Shown piece by piece: positions 27,565 to 38,738 of a DNA stretch of 64,000 bases; within the stretch, counting starts at the first letter, position 1, and each line of letters starts with the position of its first letter. Under the pieces are notes generated by a model that worked only from the letters and a program-made list of their open reading frames with translations, had not been told where the DNA came from and ran no database searches. The DNA comes from Lingula anatina (taxonomy: Eukaryota > Brachiopoda > Lingulata > Lingulida > Lingulidae). Made by a program: the position numbers and the translations under genes. The stretch spans positions 648,245 to 712,244 of the forward strand of contig NW_019773513.1 in assembly GCF_001039355.2 (NCBI RefSeq). The letters are read 5' to 3'.

Positions 27565-27837
27565 GGGTTACGTATCGATATCTGATAGCATAAGCATGAT
27601 ATACCAGTAAGCAAAACATCGAAAGTGGTTTGTGGAGAAAATCAATACAAAAAGGCTAACAATGGCAACAAATGCCTTCGAATTTTTGATATGTTCATTT
27701 AATAAGTTCAAATGCTTAGAAATTCTAGGGTTACGTATATGATAAAGCTTAAGCATAATATTCCAGTACGCAAAACATTGAAAGTGGTTTGTAGAGAAAA
27801 AGAACACGAAAAGGCTCAAAACGGCGTTAATTTTCAT
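27565..27837 (-). repeat. Imperfect direct repeat, period about 163 bases
   Basis: GGGTTACGTAT and AAAGTGGTTTGT occur in two diverged units starting near 27567 and 27730. The minus strand keeps one 89-codon ORF across both units, with FSTNHF(Q/R)CFAYW in each. The shared open frame may be chance or the trace of a small duplicated coding segment. Confidence 0.55.
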
Positions 27838-29294
27838 TTATAAAGTTCAGAACTTCAGAAACGAATGTGCTTGTAAGCCACGTTGGTAATGAATGACAAA
27901 TGTGAAGGTGTAAGAAATCCGTGTTGGCAAAATAAAATTGAAATTGAAAACAACAGTAAAAAGCTCTACTCGTCTATCTCCAGTTACCCATTTTTTCCTT
28001 ACTCACTGCTAAATCTAACAAGATGAACAGACCGACTTCAAGTTATGTGACTTGTTTGCTTGTTTTTCTGCATTGTGTAATAAAGGGGGAATGATTAGTT
28101 TGCTGCACCATTTATTGCATTTCCTGGCAAGGCGCTGTTCATACATGCACGACGTGGTTCCCCGCAGTGCAGGCAATATGCGTGTCATCCGTAACGCAAT
28201 TAATAATTGCTAACAGATTTACCAAAACAACAGGTGAAACAAGCACTGTATATGCGGTTTAGTCAGTTTGTCAGATTTACTTAACAACACCGTGGATTTG
28301 AGCAACCCCAGCAAACTCTGTTATTTGAACATGTCTCAGACGGTCCGATTAAGACAAAGGCAATGTTCTACTGTAGCATGAGGAAATGGGGGTTTATCTA
28401 CAATAAATACCCTACGAAAATTCACATTTAGGGCTGGTGACGTTTTGTTTTTGTCAAGCATAGGTTTCACAATACATGCCAGACAATAGCAATAATGGTT
28501 CTTGGTGTGATATACGTGTGTCGCGTGTCATTCTTCTACTGAAGCATTGCATGTATTTCGTGTGCTTGGCAATTAAGTAAATCCATCGACGTCAAATACC
28601 CCGCAGTAAACATGTGCAGAAAAGGAAAGTCATTATATTTCGCAACAGTTTGAGCGATTTGGTTTCATAATGTACAATTATCAGACGGTTGCAAAATGTT
28701 TTAATGAGCCCACCTGTCTTTTTTTCTACAGAATGAATTGCATGTTGGGTACGTCTGTCCGTTGAGGCAGTGTGTCTAACATCTTCCATAGATCTGATAC
28801 CTGACGTCTGACAGAGTGACAGACAAACAGACAGACTGACGCCCGAAAGCACCATGTGCAGAATAACCCAGTAACTTTAAACATTCCTGTAATTGTGTGT
28901 GTTTGTGTGTGTGTGTGGGGGGGGGGGGGTACCTACAAACCCCCTTGAAAACTCCACATTGTACGTTTAAGTGCTGTTATTATGTTTTATTAGTGGTGTT
29001 ACATTACCTTGCATGTGCTCATTGCATCTCATTCTGATTCTTTGAAATATTTCACCTTCTCTTATTCCTTATTGATGTAATTCGTGTTGTTCTCTCCACG
29101 TGTTTGCATAAATGTACTTTATTTAGTTTTTTTATATTTTTAAAATGCTGGTAACCGGCAGCCTGTACCTAACTTCCCTCTTTCTTCATTTCCATTATTT
29201 TATTTTAAAACTAAACATTAGTCAGGGAAGTAATAAAAATTAACTCGACAGTGTTTGTGTGCACATGTACACGTATATATAACTGGCGTTGCCA

Positions 29295-29297
<3 letters not shown>

Positions 29298-29356
<59 letters not shown>
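29298..29356. repeat. TA microsatellite
   Basis: An uninterrupted TA run of about 58 bases sits at the left edge of the duplicated block 29340-30001. Confidence 0.9.
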
Positions 29357-29358
<2 letters not shown>

Positions 29359-29759
29359 TATGAAAGGAGTATTAACGTTAAAAATCAGCTTTAGTTTACG
29401 CCAAGGACTATATATTTGGGTGCAATATTGCATGAAAAGTTACATATCACATTCGTTGTTTTGTTTGAAATGTGCGTGTGGTCACCTTGGGCGTTTTCAA
29501 CATGAGACCATGCGTCCGCGGTGTTGCCAGGATAAAGTGTTCGGTCGTTTTGACACTTTCTGTAGCGTTTCGTATCCATTAGATCCACTGCTACAGTGAA
29601 TTCTGCTAGGATTTGTTTCTCGGTCATATACTTCCAGTCGTTCATTTAAAGTTTTCTAATCTTTCAAGCACCGGTGCCATTGCAGAGCCCCGTGGGATTT
29701 CACATGAAGTGGACTGCATCTTTATGAAGCATACCCCGATCAATCTTTAAGGCAATATC

Positions 29760-30001
29760 TAAGGGACCGTTCCCAGTCCCTGTCGTGCTGTGGATCGACT
29801 TATATCCGTGCGGATTCTCGTTAAATTGCAATCAACTTAAGCGGCTTAGATGTCTGTCACGCCTACTGAAGCTGCTAGGGGGTAATTAATTATCGTTCAG
29901 CAGTTTCAGTAGGCATGTCAGGCATCTAAGCCGCTTAAGCTGAAAGCAAGTTAGGGAGAACCCCTTGGAGATGGAACGATCCTGTTAGAGCGATCTAGGT
30001 A
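29760..30001. mobile_element. Fold-back element, copy 1 (right end cut by N)
   Basis: Arms of about 115 bases pair with each other. AACTTAAGCGGCTTAGATG and CACGCCTACTGAAGCTGCT on the left are mirrored by AGCAGTTTCAGTAGGCATG and CATCTAAGCCGCTTAAG on the right, around a short TTAATTA centre. It ends at the single N (30002) before the full right end. Confidence 0.75.
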
Positions 30002-30451
30002 NTTTAAAAAAAACCCTACGGCCGTTTCGGCCCGTTTCATATATATATCATATGAAAGGAGTATTAACGTTAAAAATCAGCTTTAGTTTACGCCAAGGAC
30101 TATATATTTGGGTGCAATATTGCATGAAAAGTTACATATCACATTCGTTGTTTTGTTTGAAATGTGCGTGTGGTCACCTTGGGCGTTTTCAACATGAGAC
30201 CATGCGTCCGCGGCGTTGCCAGGATAAAGTGTTCGGTCGTTTTGACACTTTCTGTAGCGTTTCGTATCCATTAGATCCACTGCTACAGTGAATTCTGCTA
30301 GGATTTGTTTCTCGGTCATATACTTCCAGTCGTTCATTTAAAGTTTTCTAATCTTTCAAGCACCGGTGCCATTGCAGAGGCCTGTGGGATTTCACATGAA
30401 GTGGACTGCATCTTTATGAAGCATACCCCGATCAATCTTTAAGGCAATATC

Positions 30452-30703
30452 TAAGGGACCGTTCCCAGTCCCTGTCGTGCTGTGGATCGACTTATATCCG
30501 TGCGGATTCTCGTTAAATTGCAATCAACTTAAGCGGCTTAGATGTCTGTCACGCCTACTGAAGCTGCTAGGGGGTAATTAATTATCGTTCAGCAGTTTCA
30601 GTAGGCATGTCAGGCATCTAAGCCGCTTAAGCTGAAAGCAATTTAGCGAGAAACCCTTTGGAGATGGATCGATCCTGTTAGAGCGATCTAGGTAAGGGAA
30701 CCC
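30452..30703. mobile_element. Fold-back element, copy 2 (complete)
   Basis: This matches the element at 29760 and has both ends: left CTAAGGGACCGTTCCCAGTC and right GATCTAGGTAAGGGAACCC are mirror images. It has no coding capacity. Copies 1 and 2 lie in duplicated sequence (29340-30001 and 30033-30693), so they are probably one element seen twice. Confidence 0.75.
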
Positions 30704-31478
30704 AGTCTAAGCTTTACCTCACTAGTGATAGATATTGCTCTTTCATTTGGTTACTGATATCTAAAGACCTTGGGACAAAATTAGCTCTTCAAGCACGAAA
30801 GGCAGTTTCTTAATTGTGCGCACAGGGAACAGGATGCAAGTGTAACTTTGCTTTATGATTTATTTCTATTTTCTAAAATACGTGTTTTTTAAATAGTGCC
30901 TGTGGAAAAAAAAACGACAAGCTACTCACAATGCAACTAAAAGCTCAAGCTACTTTTCTGAAGGACGCTTGTGTTTCTTTTTCCGATACGATAATCGCAA
31001 CTGCGAATAGTTTAACAGTCTACAAGTGGTTTTATCTCACGGTTACAGTACATTGAATCACACCTCTTGATTATCGATTGATACAAAATACCTGACAAAT
31101 GGCTGTCTGGCAAAGACGTCAAGATTATAGTTTAGACAAAGATAATTCCAAACGTTATGTTCAGCTTTTTGACTGCTGATGATATCTGAAGGCAGCGATT
31201 AGATTTTATTTCCAAGATAGCTGGCGTAAACAGGTGAATAAAAAAGGAGGGAGTTTTTTCTTTTCGATTCCATCTCACTTGTGGTGTACTCATAATTTTA
31301 TTCAAAACCACGCCACGTTCCTTGTTTAACTGATTGGATATATTTTGCTATCATACTTTAACATACAATAAAATGTAATTTTTAAAATATATTTGGCGTT
31401 GATGAATGTACACATACTGAATAGAGCATGCTCCCCATGCAGTTGACTTCGCAAATATTCAGGCTTACCGGTACAATC

Positions 31479-31723
31479 TTAGGGATCATTCCCCATGAAA
31501 CTGCCGTCCTAGTCTGTGCGATCCAAGTCGGAGGGGTCTCGCTGAATGCAATCAGATTAACATATTCATACCTCTTCTCTTGTTTCCGATGTAATCGCAT
31601 TATTACCAGATTTTCTGTATTTTACTCAAGGTAAGGAGGTGGGCCATTCAGTTAATCTTGTTGCATTCAGAGGAGTTGGGTCGATCTTCCTAGTTCGAGA
31701 GTTTCATTGTAAACGCACCCTAA
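31479..31723. mobile_element. MITE-like element with long imperfect inverted ends
   Basis: The left end TTAGGG with CATGAAACTG and GCTGAATGCAATCAGATTAA is mirrored over about 80 bases by the right end, whose reverse complement reads TTAGGGTGCGTTTACAATGA, then AACTC and GAATGCAACAAGATTAA. It codes for nothing and probably shares ancestry with the element at 33305. Confidence 0.65.
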
Positions 31724-33304
31724 CAAAGCCTGGGTTTCATTCCTAAGTGTACAGCATTTGCCTAGGTATACCATAACAACTGGATGCCTCTGTCATGCAT
31801 TAAGTGCTTTTTGAATTTGAAAATAGTTTTTTTGAGCTAATTTTGCCTTTAAAAACAATTGTATTGGTTTTTTTATTTTGCTCTAGTTTGTTTTTCAATC
31901 ATTTTATTCGGATCAGTTTTACCGTTGAATTATTCAATAATATGCAACAATTATGGGTGAATGTATCGTATTTCGTATTGAAACAGAAAATGTCTTTGGA
32001 AATATTGTATTACGTCATTAATTAACCACAGACAGACAAGTTTAAGTTATAAATCATAAGTAGATGTACCTATAAATGGTCCTTCAGCGATAACCCAAGA
32101 GCTAAAAAGCCGGCAAAACCTTATTGAGGTGGATAAAGGATTCAAGAAGATTAATGACGCAAAATATTACGCTTACACAGCCAAATACCACTCTTGTTGG
32201 AAAATTTGGTCTATTTTCTAAATAATGTTAATTTAAAAGAATCTTCTACATGTAAGATAAAATAATAACTTTATAAAGAGACGTATATCCATTATCAAAT
32301 TAGAGTAATCTTACGAAAGATAAAAAGGATAAGGAAGCGGAATGACGCAGAACATCACTGCTGCAAGACCGAATACCAATCTCGGCGAAAGGTAAAACGC
32401 AGCCTTTTTCCAAACCTTGTTTTCTCTTGAGAACCCTCCAAAATGTGTCACTTTAAAATAAAGAAAAATGAATAAATAAACAGGCATCTATACATGTAAA
32501 CCTTTACTAATAGCGCTTCTGGCAAAGGAAATTAAATTCGCTCTTTGTTGACAAACGGCGCCAGTGGCACGAAAGAGAGTCCTTGCCAACAGGAACTGAT
32601 TCTAGCTGGTTTTAACTGGCAAAGCTACTGTGCTCGGATTTGTTCTTATTAAGTCCCAAAGCAGTACTACTTCGCGCCAGTTTTTAAAAACATTTTTTCC
32701 TTTCTTTTATCTGAGATAAGTGAACCAGGACACAGTAGAAAATGAAATTTCTGCTTTGATCGCACCACATGAAGGCTTTGTGTGGTGATCAAGAAGCCAT
32801 CCAATCTCTGAACCATTATTTCTGTCCAAGCCATCATAACCGCAACGTTTCATACTAACGAGGCATTTAGAAAATTGGACACAATTTAGATTTATGGACC
32901 GTAAAATGAATTAATATTTTAAGCTTTATTTCTATTTTTTATATTATTTTTTCCGCATTGATGCTTGGGTATATAATCCCCTTTCCTGTATAGGGAAAAA
33001 AAGCATGCAGTAAACTGTCATATGCTATTACAAATTGACTAGGATTCAAAGTTTGCAACGATTGAATTTCAGATTAAGTTACTGCTGATCGAGGTGTCTG
33101 GAAATTATTTCTCTAATGATGTCAAAAGACACGGCTTGACTCCTACATATTTTTCATTTTGCCGTGCTGAAACCCAGGTTTTTTGAACATTTTGTTACAG
33201 CAGCGTGCCAGAGACCAATCTGCGTGATGGTAAAATGCGCTGTGATCTCTAAAGTAATGGAAGCGATTCCACTCTGCATTGCACAATATCTCTGTCACGA
33301 CACA

Positions 33305-33633
33305 GGGTGCGTTCACAGTAGATAATCGGTTTCGTAGATCGACCCAACTCTCGCTAGATGAAATCAGATAAAAACGTTAGCATGGCGATGGGTAGAATAC
33401 TGAAAAGCTGGTGATTATACCAGTAGGCGTGTTAATCTGTTAATCTGACTGCATACATGCACAGCGAGAGTCCCGCGGAGTTTTTACGAACTACCCAGCC
33501 TGATACTTTCATTGTGAACATTGTAATTATACCAGTAGGTGTGTTAATCTGTTGATCTTATTTCTTACGTGTACAGCAGAGTCTCGCGGAGTTTGTTCGA
33601 ACTGTCTAGCCCGATAATTTCATTGTGAACGTA
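33305..33633. mobile_element. MITE-like element containing a tandem duplication
   Basis: The ends GGGTGCGTTCACAG with GATAATCGG (left) and CCGATAATTTCATTGTGAAC (right) are imperfect inverted repeats. Inside, ATTATACCAGTAGG, GTGTTAATCTGTT and TCGCGGAGTTTGTTCGAACT-like blocks occur twice, about 111 bases apart. The inner duplication explains its greater length relative to the element at 31479. Confidence 0.6.
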
Positions 33634-33920
33634 CAACAAAGTTGGTTGGTTCCAGCGTGCAGGGAAGCACAGGTTGGGAGAAACGTCGTCTTAGATACTT
33701 TCTGGCTCTATCAATAACAGTAATAGAAACTAATTACCTCGAGCAATGACCTGCTTGCTAATATTCCCCTCTTATGCTGCTTTTAGACTAAAGATATTAA
33801 AAGAGAGATCGTTATCTAAAGATGCCATTTCCCCTATTTTTTCATTTTTTTATGTATCTACATTATTATGATTGTTGTGTTGTTTGTGCTGTTCTTCTCC
33901 TTCTGTATTACCATCTTCAC

Positions 33921-33924
<4 letters not shown>

Positions 33925-33975
<51 letters not shown>
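33925..33975. repeat. ATT microsatellite
   Basis: An ATT trinucleotide run of about 50 bases. The overlapping poly-Ile ORF is its translation. Confidence 0.9.
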
Positions 33976-33976
<1 letters not shown>

Positions 33977-34055
33977 AGTTAATACATCTTTCAGACGCAA
34001 TGTCTCAAATGTTAATACGGATTCAATTAAATATTTAAGTCAAAGCCAATTCTGA

Positions 34056-35088
34056 AATTTTACCAGGGACTCAGAGACGCAATTAAATAAGCAGTGTCCT
34101 TATGTGACATGCCAACACAGTGCTCCGTACCAGGGGTTCACGAATGGAAGAAAGATTGCTTCTGATGAAACAACAAAACTAAAGCACGAAAGCAAGACCG
34201 CAAATTGCCTTTGTCAGTGCATATATATATAGATCTGCCAAATCTGTAAATATCCAGATCTCGTTCATGCCTAATTATAGTTTATTGTGATCTTTATTGC
34301 CATCATCCAGAGAGGCAATGATGAAGTTTCGTTCAAAGAGATTTTACCGTCAACATTTTGTTATGTAATTTCGTTCGCCTCAATACCCTGATCTGATTTG
34401 CTAACATTCGAGCTGTGAAGTAACAACGTTTGTGTTGTGAAAAATCGGCCCTCATATGGTCTCTCATTGTCACAAGGTTGACATTGCACGATAGATTCTA
34501 TATAATTATGATTCGCCCAGGTTGCAAACACTTGAGTTATCTTTGGCTATTGTCTTTACAATCACCTCCCCTTTTTGGACTTATGGGCACCCCGATGCTC
34601 ATAATTTGTTGTTTTTCTCAAAATCAATTTCGATTCTCTTCTCAGCGTGGAATACACTCCTCTTCATCGAGGTTTTCTGATTGGCGCCGCTGGATCTCGG
34701 TTCACAAAGTCCTGCTTTGATTTTAAGTCCAATTTCCAGGGGATTTTTTTTCAACCACAGAATCCCATACGACCACTCGTCAGTTTTGATAACATCGAAG
34801 GTATTCACATAATATGTTCTCTATGATTAGGTGTAATTGTCCCAAAAGTGCCTGACTGAAATAGATAATTTCATTGTGATGTGGTTTGGGTGGAATAAAT
34901 GTCAGGCCGAATTATATCGTTTAAAGTTCATGCTTTATTTGTCCCCCATGTAGCCGCAGCTTACTGTTATTCCAGTTTTTGTTAGGGTGCACGCAAAACA
35001 GCGCGAGCAATTACTCAGTAATAACGTCTGTTTCCCCGCACTGGAGTTGACGAATTATATTTTATTTCTGCTGAATATGACCACAGTA

Positions 35089-35139
<51 letters not shown>

Positions 35140-35454
35140 TATTTATTGCCTCATTCTCTACATGTACACGTATGTGTTATTGTGCGTGTGCCTGTATGTG
35201 NNNNNNNNNNNNNNNNNNNNNNNNNNNNNNNNNNNNNNNNNNNNNNNNNNNNNNNNNNNNNNNNNNNNNNNNNNNNNNNNNNNNNNNNNNNNNNNNNNNN
35301 NNNNNNNNNNNNNNNNNNNNNNNNNNNNNNNNNNNNNNNNNNNNNNNNNNNNNNNNNNNNNNNNNNNNNNNNNNNNNNNNNNNNNNNNNNNNNNNNNNNN
35401 NNNNNNNNNNNNNNNNNNNNNNNNNNNNNNNNNNNNNNNNNNNNNNNNNNNNNN

Positions 35455-35499
<45 letters not shown>

Positions 35500-37532
35500 G
35501 TATATAGTCTCATTATCTTACACATATAGTGCACATATTCGGGTGGGGTGAAAAAAGTTTTGATCAGTGATTCTATAGCATCGACAAATAAATCACGCTT
35601 TCAGACTTTAATGTATGACATAAAACACAAGCTTTATTCTTATCGACTTCTCTGGGTATTAAGTTTCCAAATATTACAATGGAGTAACATATATTCAAGC
35701 ATACATAAATCATTAATGCAAAACCGCGATAGCTTTACATTTTGATATTCTAAGCACAATTCCTTGTAAATGCATTCACTTTTTTGTTCTTCTGAGAAAA
35801 TCTAAATAAAAAGCTACACGTAGGCATGTTAACCTCGAGTTACCTCTGCAACAAAAAGCTGTCTTGGAAAATGCCAGAAATTTAATGTGGTTTTCTAAGC
35901 ACCGTTGCTTTATCGCGACAAGCAATGCACAACTGTATCGTGTAACTAGGTTTTATTCTCGCCTAATTCAACAGTACGATTATACGAAACAACGCTGGTA
36001 TAAATGCTAGCTTTCAAACCCTCGGAGATTATCCTTTGAATACCATTTTAACTACTGAATGTTAAATACTAATATATCAAACATAAGTATAAGTGACAGA
36101 CGCCCATAAAATATACAAGATATGGTATAACACCACGTTTATGATATGCATATACCACAAAGAAAGATTCGATATCTGTTGCAAATACAATACAATATAA
36201 ATGGACTTCTGTTCAATACGGCAGTACTACGTTTCATTTAGTTGTAGTGCTTCTAAAGGCACATTTGACAAGTTTTCTGACATGGATCCCCTCTTTATGA
36301 CAAATGAGCTTGGAATTGCCATTTGGGAGTTGGAAAAAAAGATTTCTGTTGCCATCAACATGCTCCGTTCTCACTAAATACCACTTTGGTGAGTTCGAAA
36401 CTCTCAGTGCTTAGGCATTTGGTTTTTTTTTCATGCCTTTTTTTCTTCTTGTCTTAAACTTAAAAAAACACAGTAATAGAGATTGCTAAAACTAACATCA
36501 TATAGAAATGGGATTTTCATTAGGGGTTCATTGGTTGAGAAAGAAGTAGCTTATATATCTAATCCTAGATCAGGGACTGCCTTCAGTCTGTATGAAGTAA
36601 AACCTACCTCAGAAAACATTCATAAAAGACTGTTTCTTAATTTGCTACTTAAAGTTCAGTTTAACAATACGTAGGTGCTGGTTATTTATAACATACAGAC
36701 CAACTTCGGCCAAAAAAGAGGCCCACAAATGGACACTTTTGTCAAACCTTTAAATTCATTTTTTTGTATTCGACAACTTTGAAGTTAACTAACTTATGCA
36801 CTGCAAGTTAGCCTCAGACTTTTTGAATACAATTCTTGAGGCCCAGTCTCCTACATTTGGTTTCAAGACATCTCCTTTCAATCTTGTTTTATTCCTAAGA
36901 GATCAATATTCATTTGGAAAACACGGCGACCTGCAGACAATTAACAGGTCAAAATCAACCAAGAAAAATGACAGATGATAGATGAATTGTTCTTATGATT
37001 TCTACTACTTTTGCCCTTTCATAACAATAGCACTAAATATCACATATCTCACAAGAAAAAAAACCAACACCATCGTGTAAAATGTTCATGTACAATATAA
37101 TGTTCGCTAGATAACATGCCAAGTGTAATGAGGCTTATACGTTTACATCGAGGGTAACAATTCATCACGACTTGTTAAGTGAAACCTCACATTTTTGCCC
37201 ATGCTTGCAAGTATACCGTGTATTAAACATCGTCTTACGAGTGATTTCTACCTTAATCAGAAGGCCAGAATTGCCCAAAAATTTGGAACGATTCCAATGG
37301 CTTTTAAACATCGTTTTACATGTATTTTTCTATCGTCGCAGTTCTCCCACTACCTACGAACACGAAAGCGACAACAAATGTATCAGGAATTCTATCAAGC
37401 AAGCATGTGCACGTATTGATGCAAACTTCCTCAAATGGGAGATAATACATTAACGTTACAAAACTCCTGACAGGTGTTTGTGCTGTGCAAGATCACTAAG
37501 TAATTGTGATGATACAAGTGTACCTTGAATGC
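34056..37532. other. Intergenic with a sequencing gap, no supported gene
   Basis: GA runs (35093-35135 and 35455-35495) flank 254 N. I found no exon with splice support. Confidence 0.5.
35201..35454. other. Assembly gap of 254 N
   Basis: This run of N is flanked on both sides by GA repeats, so the missing sequence is probably an expanded simple repeat. ORFs reported through it are artefacts. Confidence 0.95.
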
Positions 37533-38738
37533 CTACACCTCCACATCAGCGTGTTTCACGTCACCTGTGGTGGATTTAGACACGGTTTCGTCAGTTAGGG
37601 AGAAGCTCTCTTCTATAACTCTTCCGTCGGTGCACCTGGGTGCCCTCTTCCGCCTGGGAGAGCACTTAAATAATCTTTTACAGATCAATGATACCGAGTC
37701 TCGGATGGCGGTTTGAAAGTCGCTTGAAACTATGATAAACATGACGAAGTTTAGGACGAATCGGAGCTGCCCTAGGTGAGAGAAAAGCTTCTGTAGCGAA
37801 TACTCGTAAGGGCTGGGCTGAAACCCCATGTCTCCATAGACCATCTGCAGAGAATAGAACCACAGCTTTATACAGTGGTCTGGCAATGTGGTGACAACAT
37901 GCAGAAGGACAAGACACATGGCGACGATAGTCATGTCAGAACTGTGGACGCTGTTAGCCATTTGAGTCCCCAGGGAGGCGCCGTCTGCAGGCGTGTTTCT
38001 GACGTAATGCGTGCGAACCTGCCCGCATCCGTTACTGACAGAATTGGCACTTTGCCTGAAACTTGGGCATAGATCAGAGACTTTCTTTTTCACTATTAAG
38101 GCAATTAGGATCACGAGAGTTAGGTCGGGCATCAGTATGGTCACCACAGTTTGTATTTTATCAATAAAAGCAAGTTCTGGGTCATAGGGGACTAATAGCA
38201 TGCACATACCCTGTATCACGCCTGACATCCAGGTGACATGCATGAACATCACAATGGCCAGAACGGTTAATCCGGTAATTACAAACTTGCTACGGATGAC
38301 CGTGCACATTTCTTTCGCCTTGCTCGGCCTGCACGTGCTAATGTACACATCAGTCAAGAAGGCCACGTTGAACCATATGGATAGGAAATGAAAGATATAA
38401 TTGCATGATAGAAATAGCTGACAGAAGCCTTCTTCCAGATAAAAGCTTATATGAATTCGCGGAAGCCACATGATGAGAAGTGTCATCATGAAGCCGGTGT
38501 CGGCCGCTGTCACTGCCGCTAAATAATGCGACGACGAGAATCGCCGCAGCGTTGTATTGCGACTGAATATCACGGACGATATTAGGTTGACGCAGCACCC
38601 TATAGCGGCAAGACAAGGAACATAGTAATCCTCCAGTCCTTTGAGGACAGGAGCCGGAAGTATAGTGTCATGGGTTGGTACTGACTTGTTGTCAGAGCCA
38701 GAGAAATGATACTTTAGAAGTGTGTCGTTATCATCCAT
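37533..38738 (-). CDS. Class A (rhodopsin-like) peptide-type GPCR, intronless
   Basis: A single 401-codon ORF with seven hydrophobic segments: TM1 about 38-59, TM2 72-92, TM3 106-128, TM4 152-174, TM5 196-217, TM6 269-288, TM7 316-338. Family landmarks are N51 (1.50), D80 (2.50), C106 with a partner Cys at 179 in the second outer loop, P204 (TM5), P286 (TM6), and NFVMF at 330-334 where NPxxY normally lies. The layout resembles the FMRFamide/neuropeptide-receptor-like group common in invertebrates. It should sit in the plasma membrane and signal through G proteins. Odd point: the DRY box at the end of TM3 reads DVY (130-132), so the arginine is missing. An N-glycosylation site lies at N17. The start ATG is the first in frame. 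The ligand is unknown. Confidence 0.85.
   Translation of the reverse strand: MDDNDTLLKYHFSGSDNKSVPTHDTILPAPVLKGLEDYYVPCLAAIGCCVNLISSVIFSRNTTLRRFSSSHYLAAVTAADTGFMMTLLIMWLPRIHISFYLEEGFCQLFLSCNYIFHFLSIWFNVAFLTDVYISTCRPSKAKEMCTVIRSKFVITGLTVLAIVMFMHVTWMSGVIQGMCMLLVPYDPELAFIDKIQTVVTILMPDLTLVILIALIVKKKVSDLCPSFRQSANSVSNGCGQVRTHYVRNTPADGASLGTQMANSVHSSDMTIVAMCLVLLHVVTTLPDHCIKLWFYSLQMVYGDMGFQPSPYEYSLQKLFSHLGQLRFVLNFVMFIIVSSDFQTAIRDSVSLICKRLFKCSPRRKRAPRCTDGRVIEESFSLTDETVSKSTTGDVKHADVEV

Larger units (their letters stand above)
25003..29297. other. Intergenic, AT-rich, no supported gene
   Basis: Apart from the relic at 25690 and the direct repeat at 27565, I see no gene. A GT run followed by a G run lies at about 28894-28930. 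Confidence 0.5.

Noticed and set aside
34987-35551. ORFs through the 254-N gap
   Set aside because: They consist of unknown bases flanked by GA repeats.
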